Shown here in pieces: positions 52,907-61,769 of a stretch of 64,000 nucleotides of DNA (positions are counted from its first letter, which is position 1; every line of letters begins with the position of its first letter). A program made the position numbers and the translations under genes. This DNA is from Psychroserpens sp. SPM9. Its GTDB lineage: Bacteria > Bacteroidota > Bacteroidia > Flavobacteriales > Flavobacteriaceae. The notes below the pieces were generated by a model. It saw nothing but the letters and a program-made list of their open reading frames with translations. It ran no database searches and was not told the origin of the DNA. The stretch is taken from assembly GCF_025153525.1 (NCBI RefSeq), contig NZ_JANZNR010000001.1, positions 186,001 to 250,000 on the forward strand, in the 5' to 3' direction.

Positions 52907-54004
52907 ATGACAAAACAAACTTTATCCTTCTCAAGATCTGACTCTGCTAAATTCTTTAGAACATTAAACAAGCGAGTTAATAATTACTTCAAGGAAAACA
53001 ATATAAAACGTACAGGAAATTGGAAACTATGGCTTAAAACCATTGTGATGTTTTCATTATTTCTATCACCTTATTTTTTAATTCTCACTTTAGATATTCC
53101 AGGTTGGTTACAACTTATTCTCACTGTAATCATGGGAATTGGAATGGCTGGAGTTGGGATGAATGTCATGCATGATGGTAATCATGGCTCATTTTCAAAT
53201 AAAGACTGGATCAACCGTTTAATGGGAAGCAGTATTTATATTCTAGCTGGAAATGTTTACAACTGGAAAGTACAGCACAATGTTTTACACCATACTTATA
53301 CTAATATTCATGGGCATGATGAAGATTTAGAAGCTGGACGTATCTTGCGTTTTTCTAAGCATTCTGAATGGCGTAAGCATCATAGATTTCAACATTATTA
53401 CTCGGTATTACTTTACGGTTTACTTACAATTAACTGGGCAATTACTACCGATTTTCAGCAAATGTACCGCTATATGAAGCGTAAATTAGCCTACGGAAAA
53501 CTACCAAATCCGGTCGTAAACTGGAGTAAATTAGTGATTTCGAAGTTGATTTACATTTCTATATGGATTGTAATTCCTATGTTAGTTTTAGATATTGCCT
53601 GGTGGAAAATTTTACTCGGATTTTTCATTATGCACTATGTAGCGGGTTTAATTTTAAGTGTTGTTTTTCAATTAGCACATGTTATGGATGAAGCTGAGAT
53701 GCATGTTCCAGACGAAAGTGGTACCATGAAGAATTCCTGGGCTATTCATCAATTAAAAACTACGGTCAACTTTGGTGCAAAAAATAGAATTGTAAACTGG
53801 TATACTGGTGGCTTAAACCATCAAGTGGAACATCATATTTTTCCGCATATTAGTCATATTCACTACGGAAAAATCTCTAAAATTGTTAGAGACACTGCCA
53901 AAGAATTTAATTTACCTTATAAAGAATACGAATCCACTAGAAAAGCGGTTATTGCTCATTTTAAATTCTTAAAAGAAATGGGAATGAAACCTGCAATAAG
54001 CTAG
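52907..54004 (+). CDS. Fatty acid desaturase (front-end/linoleoyl-CoA-like)
   Basis: A 365-residue membrane di-iron desaturase. The three histidine boxes are present: HDGNH (His89-93), HNVLHH (His124-129) and HQVEHH (His305-310, QxxHH type seen in front-end and acyl-lipid desaturases). Hydrophobic spans lie near 45-85 and 205-250. It introduces double bonds in fatty acyl chains, for membrane fluidity. Position specificity is not deducible. The aspartate aminotransferase gene follows by 20 bp. Confidence 0.92.
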   Translation: MTKQTLSFSRSDSAKFFRTLNKRVNNYFKENNIKRTGNWKLWLKTIVMFSLFLSPYFLILTLDIPGWLQLILTVIMGIGMAGVGMNVMHDGNHGSFSNKDWINRLMGSSIYILAGNVYNWKVQHNVLHHTYTNIHGHDEDLEAGRILRFSKHSEWRKHHRFQHYYSVLLYGLLTINWAITTDFQQMYRYMKRKLAYGKLPNPVVNWSKLVISKLIYISIWIVIPMLVLDIAWWKILLGFFIMHYVAGLILSVVFQLAHVMDEAEMHVPDESGTMKNSWAIHQLKTTVNFGAKNRIVNWYTGGLNHQVEHHIFPHISHIHYGKISKIVRDTAKEFNLPYKEYESTRKAVIAHFKFLKEMGMKPAIS

Positions 54005-54024
54005 AATAAGCACTATTTTTTTAA

Positions 54025-55209
54025 ATGACACAACTTTCAGAAAGAGTTCTTAATATGGCAACATCTGCCACATTAGCCATGGCTGCAAAAGCCAGAGAAC
54101 TAAAAGCAGAAGGCAAAGATATTATAGGTTTAAGTTTGGGAGAACCCGATTTTAACACGCCAGATTTCATTAAAGATGCTGCGATTCAAGCGATTAATGA
54201 CAACTATAATTCGTACACTCCTGTTGATGGTTATGTGGAGTTAAAGGATGCTATCATCACTAAATTCAAAAGAGACAACAACCTCAATTATCAACGTTCG
54301 CAAATTGTCGTATCTACTGGTGCAAAACAAGCTTTAGCTAATATTGCTGCAGTGCTTTTAAATAAAGGTGACGAGGTTATTTTACCCTGTCCTTACTGGG
54401 TCAGTTACAGTGATATTGTAAAACTTAATGAAGGGATTCCTGTAGAGGTTAAAACTTCAATTGAAAACGATTTTAAACTTACTCCGCAACAATTGGAAGC
54501 TGCTATCACACCAAAAACAAAAATGATTTGGTACAGCTCTCCTTGTAATCCTAGTGGTTCGGTTTACAGTCAGGATGAGCTTAGAGCTTTAGCTGATGTA
54601 CTTCAGAAGTATCCTAACATTATTGTAGTTTCTGATGAGATTTATGAGCATATCAACTTTATTGGTGGTCATGCTAGTATGGCACAGTTTGACGATATGT
54701 TTGATAGAACAGTGACCGTAAATGGTGTCTCTAAAGCATTCGCTATGACAGGTTGGAGAATTGGATATATTGGTGCTCCTGAAACAATCGCAAGAGCTTG
54801 CAATAAGATGCAAGGTCAAATTACAAGTGGAGCTAATTGTATTGCTCAACGTGCTGTGATTACTGCATTAAACGAATCGCCTTCTCGCGTACAATTTATG
54901 ATTGATGAATTTAAGGCTAGACGCGAATTAATCTTAGACTTATTGAGTGCTATTGAAGGTTTTAAAACCAATGTTCCTGAAGGTGCTTTTTACGTATTTC
55001 CTAATGTGTCTTATTTCTTTGGAAAAACTTTAAAAGGACAACTCATCGAAAATGCAACCGATTTTTCATTGTACCTGCTAGAACATGCCAATGTAGCAAC
55101 AGTAACAGGTGCCGCTTTTGGAAACCCTGATTGTATTAGAATTTCTTATGCAGCCTCTCAAGAACAGATTATTGAAGCGATTAAGAGAATTAAAGACGCT
55201 GTATCTTAA
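54025..55209 (+). CDS. Pyridoxal-phosphate aminotransferase (aspartate aminotransferase type)
   Basis: A 394-residue fold-type I aminotransferase of subgroup I. LSLGEPDFNTPDFI, YTPVDGYVELKDAI, STGAKQALANI, SSPCNPSGSVYS, and the PLP lysine at 237 in NGVSKAFAMTGWRIGY are all seen, with Arg near the end in DCIRISYAAS binding the substrate carboxylate. It converts aspartate and 2-oxoglutarate to oxaloacetate and glutamate; related specificities are possible. The 3' end overlaps the convergent small membrane gene by 4 bp. Confidence 0.95.
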   Translation: MTQLSERVLNMATSATLAMAAKARELKAEGKDIIGLSLGEPDFNTPDFIKDAAIQAINDNYNSYTPVDGYVELKDAIITKFKRDNNLNYQRSQIVVSTGAKQALANIAAVLLNKGDEVILPCPYWVSYSDIVKLNEGIPVEVKTSIENDFKLTPQQLEAAITPKTKMIWYSSPCNPSGSVYSQDELRALADVLQKYPNIIVVSDEIYEHINFIGGHASMAQFDDMFDRTVTVNGVSKAFAMTGWRIGYIGAPETIARACNKMQGQITSGANCIAQRAVITALNESPSRVQFMIDEFKARRELILDLLSAIEGFKTNVPEGAFYVFPNVSYFFGKTLKGQLIENATDFSLYLLEHANVATVTGAAFGNPDCIRISYAASQEQIIEAIKRIKDAVS

Positions 55210-55475
55210 AGTACATCATAGTAGTACACAACCATAACTGCAAGAAGAAAGAAGAGCAAAAAGAACGTGACAAAAATGAACTCTTGCCGCTTTGAGTCTC
55301 TTCTTGTTTTATGTCGTATCTGTTCTAATAATTCATTGTTCGCTTCAGGAAAATCGAATTCAACTTTACGATTTTTGTTATAGCCACCAAGCGTCTTTCT
55401 AAACCTTGAAGATTTATCAAGCTTAATACTGTTATTACTCTTTAACGAGCTAATCATTGATTCTCCTAAAGGCAT
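55206..55475 (-). CDS. Small basic single-pass membrane protein, unknown function
   Basis: An 89-residue protein with a hydrophilic Lys/Arg-rich N-terminal part (RFRKTLGGYNKNRKVEF), a basic stretch QIRHKTRRDSKRQ and one C-terminal membrane span (about 66-87). The basic stretch aligns with that of the next gene upstream (VRIKTKRENRR), so the two look paralogous. No known domain recognised. The N-terminus is expected in the cytoplasm by the positive-inside rule. Confidence 0.65.
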   Translation of the reverse strand: MPLGESMISSLKSNNSIKLDKSSRFRKTLGGYNKNRKVEFDFPEANNELLEQIRHKTRRDSKRQEFIFVTFFLLFFLLAVMVVYYYDVL

Positions 55476-55600
55476 CGTTTTAATTTTAAGTTATTATCAA
55501 TACTACAAACAAGGTAATACTCTAATTGCTTGGCAGCTAATTTATTTCTAAAAACACATTATTTAAAGACGCTATCATATAGCATTGCTTCGCCTAATAA

Positions 55601-55870
55601 TTATTGACTCAGATACATAACATAAACGATCATTACTACTAAGGTTACAAAACCAATACTAATTTTCTTGATTAATAAACGTCTGTTTTCTCTTTTGGTT
55701 TTTATACGCACACGTCTTAATACATGCGGAAATACTTCAGGTAAGACATAAGGCTTATACAGTCGAGGCTTACCTGAACCACCATTCATTTTAGTAAAAG
55801 GTTTGCGTTTTCCGTTTTTCAATAATTTTCTATTATTATTGATGGTAGCATTCATTGATGAGATTCCCAT
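55601..55870 (-). CDS. Small basic single-pass membrane protein, paralogous neighbour
   Basis: An 89-residue protein: Lys/Arg-rich start (NNNRKLLKNGKRKPF), YKPYVLPEVFPHVLRRVRIKTKRENRR, then one C-terminal membrane span (about 67-86). It shares length, layout and the basic juxtamembrane block with the gene at 55206. Function unknown. Confidence 0.65.
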   Translation of the reverse strand: MGISSMNATINNNRKLLKNGKRKPFTKMNGGSGKPRLYKPYVLPEVFPHVLRRVRIKTKRENRRLLIKKISIGFVTLVVMIVYVMYLSQ

Positions 55871-55956
55871 AATTGTATGATTTATTCTGAATTAATTTCA
55901 GAAATCCAACCGTTAACATTAAAGTATATCAAACCTTTCGGTACTTGTAATTATAC

Positions 55957-55964
55957 CAAAATTA
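55957..55964 (-). promoter_or_regulatory. Possible -7 element for the middle small membrane protein
   Basis: Minus-strand TAATTTTG, a perfect TAnnTTTG, 86 nt upstream of the start at 55870. The leader would be long, so this is tentative. Confidence 0.3.
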
Positions 55965-56036
55965 TATTGACTTAGAATGTAAAAGATAGTTGAGTGAGAA
56001 CTCAATCGTACCAGTTAAAAAGGTCTATAGTATAGC

Positions 56037-56291
56037 TTAAAAGATTAAGGCTAATACTGTTGCAAAAACAGACAGTTTTAAGAGGGTATCGATACTTGAA
56101 GTAAATTGATATTGTCTGCTTTTTATACGTTGCTTAATACCAGATATAGATGTTGAATTTGCGTGATGCTTTTGACATCTTGCTACGCTTTTGTAGCTTG
56201 AATTTAATAAACCTCCTGGTTCAATAAATTCTGTTTCTAATCTACGTTTGGGTGAAGGCTCTAATTTTTGTGATGTTAATACTAATTCCAT
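56037..56291 (-). CDS. Small membrane protein of unknown function
   Basis: An 84-residue protein from the ATG at 56291 (an upstream TTG would add 22 residues). The sequence begins MELVLTSQKLEPSPKRR, has the conserved-looking EFIEPGGLLNSSYK, a basic block KQRIKSRQYQF, and one C-terminal hydrophobic span (about 68-84) ending ALIF. It has the same general layout as the two genes that follow it, but no clear sequence match. Unknown function. Confidence 0.55.
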   Translation of the reverse strand: MELVLTSQKLEPSPKRRLETEFIEPGGLLNSSYKSVARCQKHHANSTSISGIKQRIKSRQYQFTSSIDTLLKLSVFATVLALIF

Positions 56292-56452
56292 GATTGGTTG
56301 ATTTAATTGATTACACCTATATGACGCACATACCGTTAAAATGTTACACACATACAAAACCCTAACCCCTTAAAAACCAATACAAAAATCCCGAAATACC
56401 TATAAATATTAATAATTCCGAATAAAAAAATATTTGAAAATAATTTGAAAAT

Positions 56453-57946
56453 TTATCGATTTCGCCAGAAAAAAGGTGTCAATAATATCAACACAGTGAA
56501 CAATTCTAGTCGTCCGATGAGCATCAAAAATGCCGACCACCATTTTCCTAATGCTGGTAATTCGCCATAGTTATTTACAGGACCATAATTACCTAATGCC
56601 GGACCGACATTACCTAAACTGGAAGCCGATAAACCAATAGCCGATTCGAAATCAATCTGAAACATAGAAAACACCAAAGCTCCAACAATAAAAGACAACA
56701 TATACAAAATAAAGAAGCCCAGAATATTAAATACAATCCCTTTTGACACAGCTTTTTTATTGTAGCGTACAGGAAGAATCGCATGAGGATGAAGTGCGCG
56801 TTTAAACTCTAAAAATCCGTTTTTGATCATAATCATATGGCGCACAACTTTCACGCCTCCTGAAGTACTTCCTGCCGAACCACCCAAAAACATGAGTCCG
56901 AAAAAGAACACCACCAAAAAGGGTGTCCATAAGGTATAATCGGCGGTTACAAATCCTGTGGTTGTTATAATAGCAATCACCTGAAAAAGACCATGTCTAA
57001 ACGAAGCTTCAGCCTTACCTAACACCATGGGATGATCTATTGAAGAAATCGAAAAATCGGCATTAAAATAAATAATCAAAGCCGCAATAATGGTGAACAA
57101 TGCTATAAATTTAAAGTACAATTTAAACTCTTCATCACGAATGGCTTTTTGAACTTTTCCTTTAAAAGCAAAGTAGCTTAATACAAAGTTTGTTCCTGCC
57201 AAAAACATGAATACAATTATAATATACTGAATCACAGGCTGACCGTTCCAATAAGCCACACTAGCATTTTTAGTCGAAAACCCTCCAGTAGACAAAGTAC
57301 ATAATGAATGGTTAATCGCATCAAAAAACGTCATTCCTGCCACCTGAAGCAAAATAGTTTCAGCAGCTGTATAGCCAAAATAAATGAGCCATAGTCGCTT
57401 TGCCGTATCTGTAATTCTTGGGTGTAATTTATCGGCATTAGGTCCTGGTGCTTCCGCAGCAAACAATTGCATTCCTCCAATACCAAGTAAAGGCAAAATA
57501 GCAATCGCTAAAACAATAATTCCCATACCACCAATCCAGTGTGTCATACTTCGCCAAAACAAAACGCCTTTAGGCATGGCTTCGATATCGTTTAAAATAC
57601 TGGCACCTGTTGTGGTATAGCCAGACATCGTTTCAAAAAAAGCATTAGTAAAACTCGGAATCGAACCTGTAATCACATAGGGCAAAGTTCCTGTTAAAGC
57701 CATGACAATCCACCCAAAAGCGACCACAATATAACCATCCCTTTTATTGAGTTCTTTTTTATGATCTTTGGTTAGATACATGGCAATGGCACCTAACAAG
57801 ACAACAATAACTCCTGCCCCAAGTAGCTCAATTGTAACCCCATCGTTATAGATCAAACTTATGAGTGTCGACAAGAGCATAAAACCGCCATTAAACAAAC
57901 ATAGCAAGCCGAAAAAGTGAAAAATAATTTTATAGTTGAGTTTCAT
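56453..57946 (-). CDS. trkH: Trk-type potassium uptake channel TrkH
   Basis: A 497-residue membrane protein of the TrkH/KtrB superfamily. The four selectivity-filter-like loops appear as SGYTTTGAS, CTLSTGGFST, TTTGFVTAD and SSLGNVGPALGN. Pore-helix neighbours such as WRSMTHWIGGMGIIVLAIAILP and FLGGSAGSTSGGVKVVR are typical. It forms the K+ conducting dimer that TrkA gates. It lies 8 bp downstream of trkA in one operon. Confidence 0.97.
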   Translation of the reverse strand: MKLNYKIIFHFFGLLCLFNGGFMLLSTLISLIYNDGVTIELLGAGVIVVLLGAIAMYLTKDHKKELNKRDGYIVVAFGWIVMALTGTLPYVITGSIPSFTNAFFETMSGYTTTGASILNDIEAMPKGVLFWRSMTHWIGGMGIIVLAIAILPLLGIGGMQLFAAEAPGPNADKLHPRITDTAKRLWLIYFGYTAAETILLQVAGMTFFDAINHSLCTLSTGGFSTKNASVAYWNGQPVIQYIIIVFMFLAGTNFVLSYFAFKGKVQKAIRDEEFKLYFKFIALFTIIAALIIYFNADFSISSIDHPMVLGKAEASFRHGLFQVIAIITTTGFVTADYTLWTPFLVVFFFGLMFLGGSAGSTSGGVKVVRHMIMIKNGFLEFKRALHPHAILPVRYNKKAVSKGIVFNILGFFILYMLSFIVGALVFSMFQIDFESAIGLSASSLGNVGPALGNYGPVNNYGELPALGKWWSAFLMLIGRLELFTVLILLTPFFWRNR

Positions 57947-57954
57947 GAGTTTGT

Positions 57955-59301
57955 TTAAAAAAAGAAACGTTCAACTTGAGTGATGGATCTTGGCAAACAA
58001 CATACAACTACCTTATCTCCTAGTTCTATTTGAAAATCACCTAAAGGAATGATGCCAACATCGTTTCTAATAACACCTCCTATAATTGCCGAACGCGGAA
58101 AATCTAAATCTTTGATTTTCTTTTGAGTAATCTTTGATTTAGAATTGATTTTAAACTCTAGCAATTCTGCATTCATATTGGTTAGTTTTGTCATAGCAAC
58201 CACCTCACCACGCCTGATATATCTAAAAATATTATTGGCTGCCAGTAGTTTTTTATTGATAAGCGTATCGATTCCGATAGATTGCGATAACTGGTAATAA
58301 TCCATATTTTCAACTAAAGCAATCGTCTTTTTCACACCTTTAGATTTAGCTACTAAACAAGACATGATATTGGTTTCAGAATTACCAGTCACCGAAATAA
58401 AGGCATCCATATCTGAAATACTTTCTTCATCTAAAAGCTCCACATTTCTACCATCACCATTAATCACCAATGCATTAGGTAAATCATCGGCACATTCAAA
58501 AGCGACTTCTTTATCACTTTCAATCAATTTGACTTTAAATTTGCCTTTACAAAGATCGCGAGCTGTTTTATACCCAATTTTACTTCCGCCTAGAATCATG
58601 ATGTTTTTAAGTTCGGTTTTCACTTTACCTGAAAGCTCAAACAACTCTTCATCACCTCCTTTTGAAGTCATAAACACCACCTTATCACCTTCTTTAAATT
58701 CGGTATCGCCTCTAGGAATAATCGTGTATTGGGTTCCAAAACGCTGAATGGCTATGGGCACAAAATGCAGTTCGGGAAATACTTGAGCCGCTTCACGCAC
58801 TGTTTTACCTACAAAGCTTGCCGTTCTAGACAAACGCAAACTCAACATGGTTAATTTGCCTTCTTCAAACTCATAAGTATCGTTAAATCCGTACTGATTT
58901 AAAAGTAATTCTATCTCGGCAGCTGCCAGTGCTTCTGGTGAAATTAATTCATCAATACCAAATTTGGTAAACCCAACTTCGGTTTGATCTAAGAATTCAG
59001 AATTAGAGATTCTGGCAATGGTTTGTTTGGCGCCCAATTCTTTAGCAAGAACACAAGCTGTAATATTTGTAGTTTCAGATGAGGTTACTGCTATAAACAA
59101 TTCGGAAGTATTAATTCTCGCCTCATTTAATATCGTAATAGAGGTGACATCTCCTTTTATTACTCGAATATCTAAGTGGTCATTGGCATAAGCTAAACTG
59201 TTTTTATCAGTATCGATTAAGGTAATCTCTTGAGATTCATAAGACAATAATTTTGCCAAATGAAATCCTACTTCTCCTGCACCTGCAATTATTATTTTCA
59301 T
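57955..59301 (-). CDS. trkA: Trk potassium channel regulatory protein TrkA
   Basis: A 448-residue cytosolic protein with two RCK halves. The first Rossmann fold starts MKIIIAGAGEVGFHLAKLL and ends at about 120, followed by a TrkA_C domain (to about 220). The second Rossmann domain starts IMILGGSKIGYKTARDLC (about 233) and is followed by another TrkA_C domain (about 365-448). It binds NAD(H)/ATP and controls TrkH. First gene of the trkAH operon. Confidence 0.97.
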   Translation of the reverse strand: MKIIIAGAGEVGFHLAKLLSYESQEITLIDTDKNSLAYANDHLDIRVIKGDVTSITILNEARINTSELFIAVTSSETTNITACVLAKELGAKQTIARISNSEFLDQTEVGFTKFGIDELISPEALAAAEIELLLNQYGFNDTYEFEEGKLTMLSLRLSRTASFVGKTVREAAQVFPELHFVPIAIQRFGTQYTIIPRGDTEFKEGDKVVFMTSKGGDEELFELSGKVKTELKNIMILGGSKIGYKTARDLCKGKFKVKLIESDKEVAFECADDLPNALVINGDGRNVELLDEESISDMDAFISVTGNSETNIMSCLVAKSKGVKKTIALVENMDYYQLSQSIGIDTLINKKLLAANNIFRYIRRGEVVAMTKLTNMNAELLEFKINSKSKITQKKIKDLDFPRSAIIGGVIRNDVGIIPLGDFQIELGDKVVVCCLPRSITQVERFFF

Positions 59302-59403
59302 TGATCTGTTTATTCAAAAAAACATACAAATATACTACATTATTATGTGATTGGCAGTGTTCTAAAAGTAAGCTACAAATTATTTAAAGCTATTAGTTTT
59401 AAG

Positions 59404-59411
59404 TATATTTG
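59404..59411 (+). promoter_or_regulatory. -7 promoter element of ubiE, sets its start codon
   Basis: TATATTTG, a perfect TAnnTTTG. Transcription should begin about 7-8 nt later, near 59419, so the ATG at 59425 is the first usable start and the leader is only about 6 nt. A GTG at 59347 lies upstream of the promoter and is excluded. Confidence 0.65.
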
Positions 59412-59424
59412 CAAAAAAAAAGGA

Positions 59425-60156
59425 ATGTCCTCAAAAGTTACTCCATATAAGGATAGTGATTTAAACAAAAAGCAACAAGTCACTCAAATGTTTGATAATA
59501 TTTCAAAAGAATACGATGGCTTAAATCGTGTTATTTCTTTTGGAATCGATATAAAATGGCGTAATAAAGTGGTCGACATTGTTTCTAAAACAAACCCTGA
59601 ACGCATTTTAGACATCGCCACAGGAACTGGTGATTTGGCCATAAGCCTTGCCAAAACCAACGCCAAAGAAATAATTGGCTTAGACATTAGCGATGGCATG
59701 CTCGAAGTAGGCAGAAAAAAAATCAAGAGTAAAGCACTTGATAATCGCATCTCAATGGTGATTGGCGATTCGGAAAATTTACCTTTTGAAGACCATAGCT
59801 TTGATGCGATAACCGTTGCTTTTGGTGTTCGTAATTTTGAAACATTAGAAACTGGTTTAGCCGAGATTTTTAGAGTCTTAAAACCCAATGGAACTTTTGT
59901 GATTCTAGAAACTTCGGTTCCAACGAAAACACCTTTTAAACAGGGCTATAAATTTTACACAAAACATATATTACCTGCTATTGGAAAACGCTTTTCAAAA
60001 GACCAGTCGGCTTATACTTATTTATGCGAATCTGCATCTGTTTTTCCTTATGGTGAGGTTTTAAACAATATTTTGCGTAAAATTGGGTTTATTAACGTGC
60101 AAGACAAACCTCAAACTTTTGGTGTTGCAACTATTTATATTGCATCAAAAGCCTAA
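59425..60156 (+). CDS. ubiE: Demethylmenaquinone methyltransferase UbiE/MenG
   Basis: A 243-residue class I methyltransferase: [25 protein letters not shown] (UbiE opening), [14 protein letters not shown] (AdoMet motif I, about 55-68), [50 protein letters not shown], and the C-terminal [12 protein letters not shown]. It methylates demethylmenaquinone to menaquinone, the quinone of Bacteroidetes. It is followed directly by porT, as is common in Flavobacteriia. Confidence 0.96.
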   Translation: MSSKVTPYKDSDLNKKQQVTQMFDNISKEYDGLNRVISFGIDIKWRNKVVDIVSKTNPERILDIATGTGDLAISLAKTNAKEIIGLDISDGMLEVGRKKIKSKALDNRISMVIGDSENLPFEDHSFDAITVAFGVRNFETLETGLAEIFRVLKPNGTFVILETSVPTKTPFKQGYKFYTKHILPAIGKRFSKDQSAYTYLCESASVFPYGEVLNNILRKIGFINVQDKPQTFGVATIYIASKA

Positions 60157-60183
60157 GTGTTTCCAAGTCATTATCGTGAATTT

Positions 60184-60897
60184 ATGAAGAAAATACTAAT
60201 AATTTTAACCTTGTTAATTGGATCTCAGACAGCCTCTGCTCAATTATTTAGTAAGGAAAAAATAAAAAATAATGAAAACTTTGATAAGCAATTATTGAGT
60301 TGGGGATTTTACCTCGGACTCAATAGTTACGATTATCAATTTAATTATGAACAGGATCAACCTGATATTTTAACCGAAACTAATCTTGGCTTTAGTGTGG
60401 GATTAATTTCAAATCTTAGAATCAACGATCATTTAGATTTACGTTTTGAACCCGGACTTTATATTACAACCCGAACACTTCAATACGATCCTACCTATTT
60501 TGCAGGTATGGAGTTTTCTAATGCCGATTTAATGCGTGAAGTCAAATCGACTTATGTTCATTTTCCGTTATTATTAAAAGTATCGACCAAACGCCTCAAT
60601 AATTTTAAGCCTTTTATTATTGGAGGTTTCTCTACAGCTTTAAACTTATCCAGTAATGAAGAAAATCCTGATGACAATTCCGCAGGGCAATTTAGAACCA
60701 AAAAAAGTGTCCTCTTTTATGAGCTGGGAATTGGGATAGATTTTTACAATCAATGGTTTAAATTCACACCATCTATTCGTGGCGTATTTGCACTCAATGA
60801 CGAGTTGATTAGAGATGAAGATCCTAATAGTCCGTGGACTCAAAACGTTACGACGATGAAGACACGCGGAATTTTCTTGAATTTCACCTTTCAATAG
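60184..60897 (+). CDS. porT: T9SS outer-membrane protein PorT
   Basis: A 237-residue outer-membrane barrel. ATG at 60184 gives the signal peptide MKKILIILTLLIGSQTASAQ. Strand motifs include WGFYLGLNSYDYQFNY, LDLRFEPGLYITTRTLQYD, VKSTYVHFPLLLKVSTKR and YELGIGIDFYNQWFKFTPSIRG, which match the PorT/SprT family. PorT is required for type IX secretion, so it links to the T9SS-sorted proteins encoded in the PUL at the other end of the window. It sits right behind ubiE. Confidence 0.88.
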   Translation: MKKILIILTLLIGSQTASAQLFSKEKIKNNENFDKQLLSWGFYLGLNSYDYQFNYEQDQPDILTETNLGFSVGLISNLRINDHLDLRFEPGLYITTRTLQYDPTYFAGMEFSNADLMREVKSTYVHFPLLLKVSTKRLNNFKPFIIGGFSTALNLSSNEENPDDNSAGQFRTKKSVLFYELGIGIDFYNQWFKFTPSIRGVFALNDELIRDEDPNSPWTQNVTTMKTRGIFLNFTFQ

Positions 60898-60938
60898 ACA
60901 GACTTAAACCTCTCAGATATTTTGAGCCATTGAAATAG

Positions 60939-61649
60939 TTAGCGTTTAAACTCACTGAGTATAATTGCTGTTGCTGTTGCGACATTTAAGCTTTCAGTCA
61001 CCTTAAGGTTCCCAAATCTAGGAATACTCAGTTTTTTAGTGACCAATTTTTCGATAGCTTCTGAAATGCCATTGGCTTCATTTCCCATGACAATGACACC
61101 TTGATCTGGTAAGGATTCCGAATAAACCGTGTTTCCATCCATAAAAGTTCCGAAGACAGCATGTGCATAGGTTTTAAGATAAGCTTCCAAATCTAAATAT
61201 TGAATATTGACACGCGTTAACGAACCCATTGTCGCCTGAACCACCTTAGAATTATAACAATCTACAGTCGCCTTGCTACATAACAACTGTTTAATTCCAA
61301 ACCAATCACAAAGCCTGATAATCGTTCCTAAATTTCCTGGATCGCGCACATCGTCTAAAGCGAGTATTAATCCGGTAGGCGCTGTAGGTATGTCCTTCGG
61401 AATTTTAAATAAAGCCACAGCAGTATTAGGCGTTTTAAGTCGGCTTATTTTATGAAGTTCCTGTTCAGAAATAAGAGTACTTTCTACGTCAAATATAGCC
61501 GCTGTTGAAAACAACTGGTACAATTCAAAATGCGAATTCAAAAACTCCTGAATACCTTTTATACCTTCAACAACAAATAATTGATGTTGTACTCTAAACT
61601 TTTTTTGGTGGAGACTTGTAATTAATTTAATCTGACTTTTGGCTAACAT
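60939..61649 (-). CDS. TrmH/SpoU family RNA methyltransferase with N-terminal substrate-binding domain
   Basis: A 236-residue SPOUT methyltransferase. The N-terminal region (about 1-85, KFRVQHQLFVVEGIKGIQEF) is the SpoU substrate-binding domain. The catalytic part has LDDVRDPGNLGTIIRLCDWFG (motif 1), GVIVMGNEANGIS (motif 2) and LSIPRFGNLKVTESLNVATATAI (motif 3). It probably 2'-O-methylates rRNA, as 23S-acting RlmB relatives do. It is divergent from tamL. Confidence 0.92.
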   Translation of the reverse strand: MLAKSQIKLITSLHQKKFRVQHQLFVVEGIKGIQEFLNSHFELYQLFSTAAIFDVESTLISEQELHKISRLKTPNTAVALFKIPKDIPTAPTGLILALDDVRDPGNLGTIIRLCDWFGIKQLLCSKATVDCYNSKVVQATMGSLTRVNIQYLDLEAYLKTYAHAVFGTFMDGNTVYSESLPDQGVIVMGNEANGISEAIEKLVTKKLSIPRFGNLKVTESLNVATATAIILSEFKR

Positions 61650-61749
61650 TAAATTCGGTATAATTTTGTGATATCCTAATGAAAATACAAAGTAATACTT
61701 TTTTGGTCTATTATTTGTTATGATAAGAACTTAACCAAACAATAAATTG

Positions 61750-61757
61750 TAAATTTG
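61750..61757 (+). promoter_or_regulatory. -7 promoter element of tamL
   Basis: TAAATTTG, a perfect TAnnTTTG, 12 nt before the ATG at 61770. The predicted leader is only about 5 nt. Confidence 0.6.
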
Positions 61758-61769
61758 GATTGAATTTAA

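Noticed and set aside
59484-59888. 134-codon minus-strand open frame inside ubiE
   Set aside because: Covered by the AdoMet-binding core of ubiE; no independent support.
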